The notes under the pieces are model-generated. The model searched no databases. It saw only the letters and a program-made list of their open reading frames with translations, and had not been told where the DNA came from. From Krasilnikovia cinnamomea (GTDB lineage: Bacteria; Actinomycetota; Actinomycetes; Mycobacteriales; Micromonosporaceae): a stretch of DNA of 64,000 bases. Shown in pieces: positions 50,896 through 59,593 of the stretch. The stretch spans positions 3,100,001-3,164,000 of the forward strand of contig NZ_SHKY01000001.1 in assembly GCF_004217545.1 (NCBI RefSeq), given 5' to 3'. The position numbers and the translations under genes were made by a program. Each line of letters opens with the position of its first letter. Within the stretch, counting starts at the first letter, position 1.

Positions 50896-53800
50896 TCAGC
50901 GCGGCTTGACGTGATAAGTGGTGTCGTGGGCCCAACCGTCCATGCTGTTCCGGACGCGGGTGTCCAGAGCGGTCGTGGTGATTCCGACACCCATGTCGCG
51001 GTAGAGGCCGAAACCGAGCCGCACCGACCGGTCGTCTCCGGGATCCCTGTTGCCGGTGCCCGGGAGTTTCTGGCCCACCATCAGTTCCAGGTCGGTGAAG
51101 CCGGCGAACTTGCCGACGTACCCGTAGTGGATGTTCGACCACACATCGATGAGCAGCTTCTTGTCGGTGTCCGGGACCGGGGTGTACCAGGTGTCGAAGT
51201 ACTTCTCGTCCGGATTCATGCGGAGCATCTTCAAAATCTTGGGTTTGTGGTCCCAGTCCTTGTTGACCCCGACCTTCAGAGCCCAGTCCATGAGGGCGTC
51301 CTTCTTGCAGCTGAGGCAGCCCTCCGAAATCATTCTCCGGTTGAGGTCGGCGATGTTCCGCACCAGCGAGCTGGAGCTGTTGGTGACCATCTCGTCGTAG
51401 ATGTAGTTGAGCGCGACGTAGTAGGGATCGCCGGTCTTCCCCGCGTTCCGCGCCTCCAGGTAGTACACGTCGGCGGCGGCCTTCGCCGCGGCCTTGGCGT
51501 CCTTGCCGGCCCGCCTGGCCGCGGCCCGGGCGTCCCGCGCCGACCCGCGCGCCTTCTTCGCGTAGTACCTGGCCTTCGCCGCGGACGCCTCGGCACGGTC
51601 GGCCGACCGGTCCGCCTTCTTCGCGGAGATCTTGGCGTCGTCCGCGGCCTTGCGGGCCTTCTTCACCGACGCCTGGGCCGCACCGGCCGACTTCTTGGCG
51701 CTCGCCGCCGAACGGGCGGCGCTGTCCGCGTAGTTCTGCGCGCTCTGGCTCGCGCGCTTCGCCCGGTCCTCCTGACGCTTGGCCTCGTCGGCGAAGCCCT
51801 GTGCCCGGGCCGCCATCAGGGCGGCGTTGGCCGCGTCGGTCTCGGCCTGCGACGCGTAGCCGCGCGCCTCGTCGACGTAGCGGCGCACGGTCTCCGCGTG
51901 GGTTGTCGCCTCGTCGTCGCGGGCGGCCGCCTTGAACTGCTCGACCTCGATGAAACGGCGAGCCATGTCGCGAGTGCCCGCGAGGGCGATCTGCGCGGAG
52001 GCGTTCACCTCCGGTCCACCGGTGGCCATGATGCTGGCGATCGCGTCCCGGTTGTCGCGTTCCGCGGCCACGTACTGTCCAGTTCGGAGGAAGGCGTACG
52101 CCTCGGCCGGAGTCCCCTTGAGGGCCTTCTGCGCCGCCGCGTTGGTGGCGGCGCCGCCGGCAGCCATGACGTCGGAGATGGCGATGCGGTCGTCGCGGGC
52201 CCGTCCCGGATAGTTCGGAAAGCGGAGGAACTGCACGATCTGCTCGTGCGTACCGTTCTTGAGTACGTCCTCGGCGGCGGTCTTGAGAGCCGGCTTCTCG
52301 GCGTCCTCGGCCAGGTCTTCCACCCGGGAACGGTCGTCCTGCTCGGCCGCGCGTGACCGACCACTGGTCAGGAACTCCCGAAGGTCCGCCTCGTCACCCG
52401 CCAGCGCCTCCTGCGCCGCGCCCTGCGTCCACGGCCCGGCGGAATCCATCAGTCGCAGCGCCGCCGCTCGGCCGCTGCGCAGCACGACCTCCGCCGAGGC
52501 GTCGGCCGCCGTGGCCTCGGCCAGCAGCCGGGCCGTCTCCGCGTCGACGCGCTCCTGCTCGGGTGCGTCCCAGGCCGGCGGCACCTCCTCGTCCTGCTCG
52601 TCCTCGCGCAGCCGGCGGGCCTCTTCGAGGTCCTCCTCGGTCTGCATGGCGAGCCGCTGGGCGTCGGCCTCCCGGGCGGTCTTCTCGACCAGATCGGCCT
52701 GTTCGGCCGCCGCGCTCGCGGTGTCGGCGGCCCGTTGTGCGGCGGCCGCGGCGACCTTGGCCTCCGTCGCGGCGTCCTGGGACTGGCCGGCGTGGTCGGC
52801 CGCGTCGTTCGCGGCGTCGGCTGCCGCCGCGGCGTGTGCGGCGGCGTCCGTGGCGAGTTTCGCGGCGTTCCGGCTGGCCGCGCCCGCCTGCCGGGCCAGG
52901 TTCTCCGACTTGCTGGTCGCCCGGTCCGCCTGCTGGGCCAGCCGGTCAGCCCGACCCGCCTCGCGCCGGGCCCGCTTCGCCTCCTTGCCGGAGACGTTGG
53001 ACTGCCTGCTGGCCTCATCGGCCGCGCCCGCAGCCTTGCGGGCGTCGGTCATGGCGTTGCGCGCGTTCCGGTTGGCGTCGGCCGCGGCGTCGGCGGCCTC
53101 CCCGGCCAGCCTCGGGATGGCCAACGAGTGCGACACCGAATCGGCGTACTCCTTTACCTCGATGGCCGCGTCGCGCGCCGCGCGGGCCTTCTTGGCGTCC
53201 TTCCTGGCCTCCGCCGCCAGGCGTTGCGCCTTGGCGGCGGCGCGGCCGGCCCGCGAGGCGGCGGTGGCGGAACGGGAGGCCGCGTTCGCCGCGTTCCGGG
53301 CGGCCTTGTTGGCCGCCTTGGCCGCACCGATGGCCTCGCTCGCCGCGTTCGCCGCGCGGTTGGCCGCGCCCGCAGCGCGGGCGGCCGCCGCGGAAGCCTG
53401 GGCGGACGAGCCCTTGGCCGCCGCGGTTTCGCTGGCGGCCTTCTCCGCGGCCTGCTTGGCCTCCCGGGCCTGGACCGCCGCGCGCGCCGTGGCCTCCTTG
53501 GCGGCCTGGGTCTGTTCCGTCGCGGTTTCCTGTGCCTGCCGGGCCACCTCGACCAGCTGCTTGACCGACATGAGTTCGTCGTCGCGGGCGCGGGCCAGTT
53601 CCTGCCCCCGCTCCAGGAACTCCCGCACGTCCTCCGCGGAACCGTTCAGCGCTTCCTGCGCCGCCTCGTCGAATACCGGACCCCCGGCGACCATCAACTC
53701 GGCCACCTCAGCGCGGTCGTCCCGCTCACGCGCGGCGTACTGGCCGGTCACCAGGAAGTCGAGCACCTCGGACGTGCCGCCGGACAGCGCCTTCTGCGCC

Positions 53801-54270
53801 GCCACCTCGGTGGCCGGCCCGCCGGTCACCTTGAGGTCCTCGGCCCGCACCCGCAGATCCTGCTCCCAGGGGGCCCGGAAGCCGGTGCTGAGGAAGTTCT
53901 TGACATCGTCCGGCGAGCCGGCCAGGACCGTCTGCGCGGCCTGAGTCATCGCCGGGCCGCTGCTGGAGACCAACTCGGCAAGGCGTACCTTGTCGTCCTC
54001 AAGCTGCGCCAGGGTCCGGCCCTCGGCCAGGAACCGCTGCACATCCGCGTCCGAACCCAGCAGCGCGTCCCGGGCCGCCCGCGCCTCCACCGGGCCGCCC
54101 TCCAGCGCCACCTGCACGACCGCGTCCCGGTCGGCCCCCGGCAGCGGCTCGGCCGCCGTGGCCGGTGCCGCGTCCCACGCCAGGATCGTCATCACGACCG
54201 GCGCCGCGACCAGGACCGCGGCGCGGTGCATCAACGACCCCGCCGCTCCGGCTCGTCGGGAACCAAACAC
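50896..54270 (-). CDS. Secreted ALF-repeat polymorphic toxin, type-44 toxin domain
   Basis: 1124 residues. A signal peptide (MHRAAVLVAAPVVMTILAWDAAPATA) leads into four ALF repeats, each about 45 residues and built like AAQKALSGGTSEVLDFLVTGQYAARERDD. A long Ala-rich coiled coil follows (about 235-560), then four further ALF repeats, a second Ala/Lys coiled coil and a C-terminal domain of about 190 residues. That domain reads DWDHKPKILKMLRMNPDEKYFD, DVWSNIHYGYVGKFAGFTDLELM and DPGDDRSVRLGFGLYRDMG, the hallmarks of polymorphic toxin type 44, a predicted nuclease. The start is uncertain; the GTG at 54270 has GGAGG close by, and other starts at 54300 or 54231 give the same mature protein. The layout suggests a wall-spanning, contact- or release-delivered toxin. 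Confidence 0.9.
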   Translation of the reverse strand: MFGSRRAGAAGSLMHRAAVLVAAPVVMTILAWDAAPATAAEPLPGADRDAVVQVALEGGPVEARAARDALLGSDADVQRFLAEGRTLAQLEDDKVRLAELVSSSGPAMTQAAQTVLAGSPDDVKNFLSTGFRAPWEQDLRVRAEDLKVTGGPATEVAAQKALSGGTSEVLDFLVTGQYAARERDDRAEVAELMVAGGPVFDEAAQEALNGSAEDVREFLERGQELARARDDELMSVKQLVEVARQAQETATEQTQAAKEATARAAVQAREAKQAAEKAASETAAAKGSSAQASAAAARAAGAANRAANAASEAIGAAKAANKAARNAANAASRSATAASRAGRAAAKAQRLAAEARKDAKKARAARDAAIEVKEYADSVSHSLAIPRLAGEAADAAADANRNARNAMTDARKAAGAADEASRQSNVSGKEAKRARREAGRADRLAQQADRATSKSENLARQAGAASRNAAKLATDAAAHAAAAADAANDAADHAGQSQDAATEAKVAAAAAQRAADTASAAAEQADLVEKTAREADAQRLAMQTEEDLEEARRLREDEQDEEVPPAWDAPEQERVDAETARLLAEATAADASAEVVLRSGRAAALRLMDSAGPWTQGAAQEALAGDEADLREFLTSGRSRAAEQDDRSRVEDLAEDAEKPALKTAAEDVLKNGTHEQIVQFLRFPNYPGRARDDRIAISDVMAAGGAATNAAAQKALKGTPAEAYAFLRTGQYVAAERDNRDAIASIMATGGPEVNASAQIALAGTRDMARRFIEVEQFKAAARDDEATTHAETVRRYVDEARGYASQAETDAANAALMAARAQGFADEAKRQEDRAKRASQSAQNYADSAARSAASAKKSAGAAQASVKKARKAADDAKISAKKADRSADRAEASAAKARYYAKKARGSARDARAAARRAGKDAKAAAKAAADVYYLEARNAGKTGDPYYVALNYIYDEMVTNSSSSLVRNIADLNRRMISEGCLSCKKDALMDWALKVGVNKDWDHKPKILKMLRMNPDEKYFDTWYTPVPDTDKKLLIDVWSNIHYGYVGKFAGFTDLELMVGQKLPGTGNRDPGDDRSVRLGFGLYRDMGVGITTTALDTRVRNSMDGWAHDTTYHVKPR

Positions 54271-54508
54271 TCGTCCTCCATAGATCGGGAAGGCCGCCAT
54301 CGGGATCGACGGCGGCCTTGCGGCGAGGAGTGTAGATCATTGAATTCTTGAATATTCGGATCCGTGAACCGGTTCGTGTTGAACCTCACCGGCCGCGATA
54401 TCGCCGGTTGGTGCTGGTCACGGGTCGTCCTCGGGATGGCGGTGACCGCTTCTGTGTCGTGGCGCACCGGCGGTCGCGCCCGCCGTCGGCGGCGTTGACA
54501 ATGGCCCG
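54271..54508. promoter_or_regulatory. Divergent promoter region with AT-rich palindromes
   Basis: 238 bases between the toxin gene and a divergent membrane protein gene. An AT-rich stretch at 54333-54375 includes GAATATTC and the perfect palindrome GAACCGGTTC at 54366-54375. TACACT on the minus strand (54330-54335) could be the toxin -10. Confidence 0.4.
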
Positions 54509-55153
54509 ATGCAATCGAAGGAAAGCGGTGTCGGCCAGTCCTCGCCCCGGCGAGGGCCCCGAGTGCCGGTGCTGATCTCGGCTGTGGTCCTGTCCTGGGG
54601 GATCGTGGCGGTCGCGCACCTGTTCGGCATCCGGCTGTGGAGCCAGCTCGGCTCCTCGGCCCGTGGGGTGTACGGGCTGGCATGGCTGGTTGCCGTCGCC
54701 GTCACCGTGCTCGCCGCGGTGATGCTCCGTCGCACGGGTCGGTTCGCCGCGGCCGCGACGGCGGTCGTGGTCGGCGCGCTGGGCGCGACGGCGATCGTGA
54801 CGGTCGACTGGACTTCCGCTTTCGTGCACGGCTACTACCGGCTGCACCGCGCGGACTTCGCCACCGTAGGCGGACTTGCCCGCACGGGCGAGCTCGCAGA
54901 GGCCCGCGGTCTCCCCGCGAACCTGCGGTATCTGGCGGTCAACGGGGATCCGACCATGGTGGGCGCCCGCGCCGTGTGGCTGCCGTCCTGGACCGGGAGG
55001 GCCGGCGGCGCGACCGGCTACGCCTACGCGGGGGAGGACGAACCAGCCGATCTGGGCCTGGACTGCCGCAGCGGGGCGTACCTGCGTTGCTGGTCGTTGG
55101 GCGACGGCTGGTCCTGGATCGAATGGGTCGCCACGCCACCGACGAACCCGTAG
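54509..55153 (+). CDS. Membrane protein of unknown function
   Basis: 214 residues. Three helices (VPVLISAVVLSWGIVAVAHL; VYGLAWLVAVAVTVLAAVML; FAAAATAVVVGALGATAIVTV) are followed by an external domain of about 110 residues with two cysteines (LGLDCRSGAYLRCWSLGDGWSWIEW) that could form a disulfide. It is divergent from the toxin gene and convergent with the beta-propeller gene, 18 bases away. No family recognised; an immunity-like role for a membrane protein beside a toxin is possible but unsupported. Confidence 0.72.
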   Translation: MQSKESGVGQSSPRRGPRVPVLISAVVLSWGIVAVAHLFGIRLWSQLGSSARGVYGLAWLVAVAVTVLAAVMLRRTGRFAAAATAVVVGALGATAIVTVDWTSAFVHGYYRLHRADFATVGGLARTGELAEARGLPANLRYLAVNGDPTMVGARAVWLPSWTGRAGGATGYAYAGEDEPADLGLDCRSGAYLRCWSLGDGWSWIEWVATPPTNP

Positions 55154-55171
55154 CGACCCGGAACGGGCCGG

Positions 55172-57055
55172 TCAGGCGTTCGGCAGCCAGGCCAGGCGGT
55201 CCATCGTGGACAGGTTGGACGCCTGCAGTCCGAAGTCCGAAACGGTCCACAGGACGTCACCGACCACGAGGGTCCGCCGCACGGTCGGTGCCATGCCGTC
55301 CACCACCTGCGGCTGCGCGATCTTCCCGACCTCGGTCAGCCCACCGTCGGTCACCCGCAGGGCCAGCGCCGACGCCGCGGGAATGCTGCGGCCGCGCGGA
55401 TCGTACGTCGTGACCGGCACCACGAGCAGCCGGCTGGCGGGCCACCACAGCAGGGCGTGCGGGTCCCATTCGGCGTCGGACTGCCCGTCCGCGATGTGGT
55501 GCTGGGCCAGCCGCCGGGGCTGGGCCGGATCGGTGGTGTCGAACAACGACACCTGCATGCCGGAGATCCGCCCCTTGGTGTCGGCCTCCTGGCCGACGCC
55601 GATGAGCCGCCCCTCACCGACCGGCTGCAGGTGCGCCGAATATCCGGTGATCTTCAGCTCGCCGGTGACGGTCGGGTGCTTCGGGTCGGCGAGATCGACC
55701 GCGTACAGCGGGTCGGTCTGCCGGAAGGTGACCACGTAGCCACGGGGGCCGATGAACCGCACCGAGTAGATCCGTTCGCCGTGGCCCAGCCCGTCCACGA
55801 CCCCGACCGGCGCGAGCGTGTCCCCGCGCTGTTCCAGCACCCGGACGGCCGAGGCGGAGCTTCGGTCGTCGGTCGTCGCTACGCGCAGGTGCCCGTTCCA
55901 TTCCGACAGCGCGTACTGGTTGACGAGCCGGCCCGGCACCGATCCGGCGGCCGCGTACCGGGGGCGGTCGGCGCCGTGGAGATCCAGGCGGTAGATCTCG
56001 GTGTTCCCGGCCTTCGGGCTGCCGGCCGGTTCCGGCCAGGCGTCGAAGCGCCACCGCTGGTCGCCGGCCAGGTACAGGCTGGTGCCCGTGCCGTACACGG
56101 TGTCGGCGTCGGCCACCACCGTGACCGGGTCGCCGTCGGTGAGCGCGGGTGCCGTCAGGTCGAACGTCAGGACGGTGAGCAGCGACGTGCCGGAGAAGTC
56201 GGCGGGCCGGCTGACCCGGTCGCAGCCCACCTTGCCGGAGGTGGTGGCGGTGCCGGTCGTGACGGACCAGTCCGGCAGCCACGACTCCAGCGGCGCGCGG
56301 CCGACGGCGGCGCGATTGGCTGTCAGCCGGTCGTCCTCGGTGGCGTTGGGCCGATCGGGCAGCGCGATCTCCGGCGTCGCGCGCAGCACCACCCGGGCGA
56401 CGGTCCCGGTCTGCCGGGCGTCGACCATGGTGCCGTCGCCGGTGTACCGGCTGACGACCCGTGGAGTGCCGCGCAGGTCGACGAGGATCAGTTGCGCCTG
56501 GTTCGGCAGCGGCGGCCCGACGCGGTCGATCGCGGCCCCCAGGTCGGCGGAGCGGACCAGCACCAGGGCGGCGTCCCCGGCCAGCAGTACCTGCGCGTCG
56601 CCCGCGACGCCGAGGTGCAGACGGCCGGTGGTCCGCCGGCTGGCCGCGTCGACGACCCGCAGCCGGTTGCCGGTCACGGTGACGATGCGCCGGCCGTCGG
56701 TCTTCACGATGTCCGGTTCGTCGGCGTCCTGCTCGTGATTGTTGGTGCCCGAGTGCGGTGCGGTGGGCGCGGGGGCGTCCGCGGCCCCCTTCTCAGCCGC
56801 CCGGGCGCTGTCTGCCGCCGCCGCCGGCATCACCCGGTCGCCGGGCAGCCCCCACGGCCCGACCACCTTCTTGGTGTGCGAACGAAGGTCGTCGAGCAGC
56901 TGCTGGCACGAGTCGAAGGCGACGAGCCGCAGGGCTCCCGCCGAAATCGTGCTGATCGGCCGGGGCGGCGCGGGGCGCGCGGTGCAGCCGGTCAGCGGCA
57001 GGGCGGCGGCGAGGGCGCCGCAGAGCAGGGGGCGGGTCCAGCGTGGGGCAGGCAT
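55172..57055 (-). CDS. Secreted beta-propeller domain lipoprotein
   Basis: 627 residues. The lipoprotein signal (MPAPRWTRPLLCGALAAALPLTGC) ends in a lipobox-like LPLTGC. The body fits the beta-propeller domain of PF09826-type proteins: EPDIVKTDGRRIVTVTGNRLRVVDAASRR, VDGLGHGERIYSVRFIGPRGYVVTFRQTDPLYAVDLADPKHPTVTGELKI and DAEWDPHALLWWPASRLLVVPV. Its role outside the cell is unknown in the family. An in-frame upstream GTG at 57091 is an alternative start. It follows the AsnC-type regulator on the same strand. Confidence 0.88.
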   Translation of the reverse strand: MPAPRWTRPLLCGALAAALPLTGCTARPAPPRPISTISAGALRLVAFDSCQQLLDDLRSHTKKVVGPWGLPGDRVMPAAAADSARAAEKGAADAPAPTAPHSGTNNHEQDADEPDIVKTDGRRIVTVTGNRLRVVDAASRRTTGRLHLGVAGDAQVLLAGDAALVLVRSADLGAAIDRVGPPLPNQAQLILVDLRGTPRVVSRYTGDGTMVDARQTGTVARVVLRATPEIALPDRPNATEDDRLTANRAAVGRAPLESWLPDWSVTTGTATTSGKVGCDRVSRPADFSGTSLLTVLTFDLTAPALTDGDPVTVVADADTVYGTGTSLYLAGDQRWRFDAWPEPAGSPKAGNTEIYRLDLHGADRPRYAAAGSVPGRLVNQYALSEWNGHLRVATTDDRSSASAVRVLEQRGDTLAPVGVVDGLGHGERIYSVRFIGPRGYVVTFRQTDPLYAVDLADPKHPTVTGELKITGYSAHLQPVGEGRLIGVGQEADTKGRISGMQVSLFDTTDPAQPRRLAQHHIADGQSDAEWDPHALLWWPASRLLVVPVTTYDPRGRSIPAASALALRVTDGGLTEVGKIAQPQVVDGMAPTVRRTLVVGDVLWTVSDFGLQASNLSTMDRLAWLPNA

Positions 57056-57107
57056 GTCGGTGGGACGCCGGGCGGCGCCTGCCGGTTCCACCTCGATTTC
57101 AGCGGGC

Positions 57108-57560
57108 TCAGCTCGGCGCGGGCACCGGGGTGGGGGTCTCGACGAGCCGGGACAGCACCACCATGCTGCGGGTCGAGGTGACGAACGGCTCGGCGCGCAG
57201 CCGTTCCAGGGCCTGTTCCAGGTGGCCGATGTCGGCGGCGCGCAGGTGCACGAGCGCGTCGGCCTGCCCGGACACGGTGTACGCCCCGACCACCTCGGGG
57301 TGGCGCCGGGTCGCGACCGTGATCTGCGCGGGGGTGGTCCGGCCGGTGCAGAACAGCTCCACGAACGCCTCGGTGGTCCAGCCCACGGCGGCCGGTTCGA
57401 TGACGGTGGTGAATCCCTTGATGACCCCGCTGGAGCGCAGGCGGTCGACGCGTCGCTTCACGGCCGGCGCCGACAGGGACACCTTGGCCCCGATCTCGGC
57501 GTAGGACGCGCGCGCGTCATTCACGAGCAACGCAATGATTCGCTGGTCTACGGCGTCCAT
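57108..57560 (-). CDS. Lrp/AsnC family transcriptional regulator
   Basis: 150 residues. The N-terminal helix-turn-helix reads MDAVDQRIIALLVNDARASYAEIGAKVSLSAPAVKRRVDRLRSSGVIKGF, followed by the RAM ligand-binding ferredoxin-like domain (VELFCTGRTTPAQI, VVGAYTVSGQADALVHL, FVTSTRSMVVLSRLVE). It is divergent from the DDAH gene with a 73-base gap, as in the Rv2323c/Rv2324 pair of M. tuberculosis. It therefore probably controls arginine-related catabolism, including the adjacent hydrolase. Confidence 0.93.
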   Translation of the reverse strand: MDAVDQRIIALLVNDARASYAEIGAKVSLSAPAVKRRVDRLRSSGVIKGFTTVIEPAAVGWTTEAFVELFCTGRTTPAQITVATRRHPEVVGAYTVSGQADALVHLRAADIGHLEQALERLRAEPFVTSTRSMVVLSRLVETPTPVPAPS

Positions 57561-57620
57561 CTGCAACGATTCGTCTCCGACGAGCAAGGCTTCGACCTGT
57601 TTCGTTCCTCCCAGCGTACC

Positions 57621-57626
57621 TACCCT
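57621..57626 (+). promoter_or_regulatory. Candidate leaderless -10 of ddaH
   Basis: TACCCT ends 7 bases before the ATG at 57634, inside the gap shared with the Lrp/AsnC gene. Confidence 0.45.
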
Positions 57627-57633
57627 TTACCTC

Positions 57634-58461
57634 ATGAGTCACACGGAGCGGATGCCGCGTACCCGGACATATCTGATGTGCCCGCCGGAGCACTTCACGG
57701 TCGAGTACGCCATCAATCCCTGGATGGACACCACCGCTCCGGTCGACCCGGTGCTCGCCCTCAAGCAGTGGCAGATGCTGCACGACACGCTGGCCGAACT
57801 CGGGCACCAGGTGCACGTGCTCGACCCGCAGCCCGGCCTGCCCGACATGGTGTTCGCCGCCAACGGTGCCTTCTCCGTCGACGGCACCGTGTACGGCGCC
57901 CGCTTCAAGCACCCGCAGCGCGCCGCCGAGGCCGCCTTCCACCAGCTCTTCTACGCCCAGGGCGCGTGGCGGTTCGCCGACCCGGCGTTCGTCAACGAGG
58001 GCGAGGGCGACTTCGCGTACCTGCCGAACGCCTACGGCGGGCTGATCCTCGCCGGGTACGGCTTCCGCACCGACCCGGCCGCGCACGCCGAGGCGCAGGA
58101 GATCCTGGGCCGCCCGGTGGTCTCGCTCAAGCTGGTCGACCCGGCCTACTACCACCTGGACACCGCGCTGGCGGCGCTCGACGACCGGAACGTCACGTAC
58201 TTCCCGGACGCCTTCTCCCCCGCCTCCCAGCGGGTCCTCAGCCAGCTGTTCCCGGACGCGGTGCTCGCCGACCGGGCCGACGCGGAGGCGTTCGGCCTCA
58301 ACCTGGTCAGCGACGGCCGCAACGTCGTGCTGAATACCGAGGCGGCCGGCATGGCCGACAAGGTGCGGGCGGCCGGATACACCCCGGTGACGGTCGACCT
58401 CTCCGAACTCAAGCGCGGCGGTGGCAGCGTCAAGTGCGCCGTCGCCGAACTCCGCCCCTGA
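57634..58461 (+). CDS. ddaH: Dimethylargininase/amidinohydrolase family protein
   Basis: 275 residues, pentein fold of the amidinotransferase superfamily. Substrate-binding and catalytic motifs are visible: YLMCPPEHFTVEYAINPWMD, LPDMVFAANGAF, EGEGDFAYL, PAYYHLDTALAAL (catalytic His) and GGGSVKCAVAEL (nucleophilic Cys). It hydrolyses methylarginines or related ureido compounds to citrulline; the exact substrate cannot be assigned. No ornithine aminotransferase gene follows here, unlike in mycobacteria. It ends one base before the hicA remnant on the other strand. Confidence 0.9.
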   Translation: MSHTERMPRTRTYLMCPPEHFTVEYAINPWMDTTAPVDPVLALKQWQMLHDTLAELGHQVHVLDPQPGLPDMVFAANGAFSVDGTVYGARFKHPQRAAEAAFHQLFYAQGAWRFADPAFVNEGEGDFAYLPNAYGGLILAGYGFRTDPAAHAEAQEILGRPVVSLKLVDPAYYHLDTALAALDDRNVTYFPDAFSPASQRVLSQLFPDAVLADRADAEAFGLNLVSDGRNVVLNTEAAGMADKVRAAGYTPVTVDLSELKRGGGSVKCAVAELRP

Positions 58462-58691
58462 TCACTTCCCGTCGAGCAGGGCCAGGAACTCGGCGGCGGT
58501 TAATCCAGCCTGCCGCAGGATCGAGGCGAGGGTTCCGCGCTTGATCGTCGCGTGCTGAGGTACGACCACAACGTTGCCCTGGGCGTGGCGATACACGCTG
58601 TGGCTGCCTTTGGTCCGTACGTGAACGAAGCCGCTTTGGTGAGCGCTTGGATGACCTTACGGAGCGGGAGGTCTGCCAGCGCAGGACTCAC
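58462..58691 (-). pseudogene. hicA: hicA toxin gene, frameshifted
   Basis: HicA is an mRNA-cleaving toxin of about 60-80 residues. From the GTG at 58691, overlapping the hicB stop as GTGA, the reading starts normally (LADLPLRKVIQALTKA) and then leaves frame near 58632-58634. In the other frame the remainder is perfect HicA: GFVHVRTKGSHSVYRHAQGN, VVVVPQHATIKRGTLASIL, RQAGLTAAEFLALLDGK. A single missing base in the codon after the lysine explains this. The catalytic His in GSHS lies beyond the break. It is either a true inactivation or a sequencing error. The downstream frame alone lacks a start. Confidence 0.88.
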
Positions 58692-58900
58692 GCAGCCCGC
58701 TCCACCTGAAACGAGGTCACCAGCGGCGTGGCCTCGATGGCGGGGGCTGCCACCTCGTCGAGGAAGACCTCGACGGCCTCCCGCAGGTTGGCGAGCGCCG
58801 CGTCCAGCGTTTCGCCCTGACTGGCTACGTCCAACTCCAGACAACGGGCGACGTACCAGTCGTCCTCTTGGTGCACCGCCGCGGTGAATGTCCGTACCAT
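58688..58900 (-). CDS. hicB: HicB family antitoxin
   Basis: 70 residues: VRTFTAAVHQEDDWYVARCLELDVASQGETLDAALANLREAVEVFLDE, the partial RNase H-like HicB fold. There is no C-terminal DNA-binding extension of the ribbon-helix-helix type, so autoregulation by this protein alone is uncertain. It precedes hicA in the usual antitoxin-first variant order. It appears intact while its toxin is broken. Confidence 0.88.
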   Translation of the reverse strand: MVRTFTAAVHQEDDWYVARCLELDVASQGETLDAALANLREAVEVFLDEVAAPAIEATPLVTSFQVERAA

Positions 58901-59001
58901 CGACCCCCCTCAGCCTGCGGGTCTCATCGTACGGTCCTGGAGGTAGTCGCAGGGTGACGCCCGTGGCGAATAGCTCGCGGCCGTGCGGGAAGATGGAACG
59001 C

Positions 59002-59577
59002 ATGACCGACGACACCCCCACCCCTGAGAAGAGTGACGACGGCTCCGTCATCGTCGTGGGTCCCGATGGCCGCCCGATGGGCACGGTCGACTCCAACGGC
59101 GACGTCAGCCCGGAGGACCCCGGCAACCTGATCGAGCAGCCGGCCAAGGTCATGCGCATCGGCAGCATGATCAAGCAGCTGCTGGAGGAGGTCCGCGCCG
59201 CGCCGCTCGACGAGGCCAGCCGGGGCCGCCTGCGGGAGATCCACCAGCGCTCGATCAAGGAGCTGGAGGACGGCCTCGCGCCGGAACTGCAGGACGAGCT
59301 GGAGCGCCTGTCCCTGCCGTTCACCGGCGACACCCCGCCCAGCGAGGGCGAGCTGCGCATCGCCCAGGCTCAGCTGGTGGGCTGGCTGGAGGGCCTGTTC
59401 CACGGCATCCAGGCGGCGCTGGTCGCCCAGCAGATGGCGGCCCGCCTGCAGCTGGAGCAGATGCGCTCGGGACGCCCGGCGCTGCCGGTCGGCCCGAACG
59501 GCATCGTCCCCGGCATGCCGGGCGCGCCCGGCCCCGGCGGCGAGGGCCCGTCGCACAGCACCGGCCAGTACCTCTAA
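59002..59577 (+). CDS. bpa: Bacterial proteasome activator Bpa
   Basis: 191 residues. Bpa forms an ATP-independent dodecameric ring that docks on the 20S proteasome of actinobacteria and passes unfolded substrates in. The core helices (LIEQPAKVMRIGSMIKQLLEEVR, RLREIHQRSIKELEDGLAPELQDELERL, ELRIAQAQLVGWLEGLFHGIQAALVAQQMAARLQLEQM) are complete. The C-terminus ends GQYL, the HbYX-type docking motif. An in-frame ATG at 58993 is an alternative start. A short duplication of its 3' end follows. Confidence 0.94.
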   Translation: MTDDTPTPEKSDDGSVIVVGPDGRPMGTVDSNGDVSPEDPGNLIEQPAKVMRIGSMIKQLLEEVRAAPLDEASRGRLREIHQRSIKELEDGLAPELQDELERLSLPFTGDTPPSEGELRIAQAQLVGWLEGLFHGIQAALVAQQMAARLQLEQMRSGRPALPVGPNGIVPGMPGAPGPGGEGPSHSTGQYL

Positions 59578-59593
59578 AAGCCAGTACCTCTAA
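59564..59593 (+). repeat. Short duplication over the bpa stop codon
   Basis: GCCAGTACCTCTAA occurs at 59564-59577 and again at 59580-59593. The second copy is non-coding and overlaps the stop region of the convergent HAD gene. Confidence 0.8.

Noticed and set aside
58500-59360. 286-codon minus-strand open frame
   Set aside because: It passes through bpa and hicB in wrong frames and contains only the first, frame-0 piece of hicA at its end. It is a by-product of the hicA frameshift.
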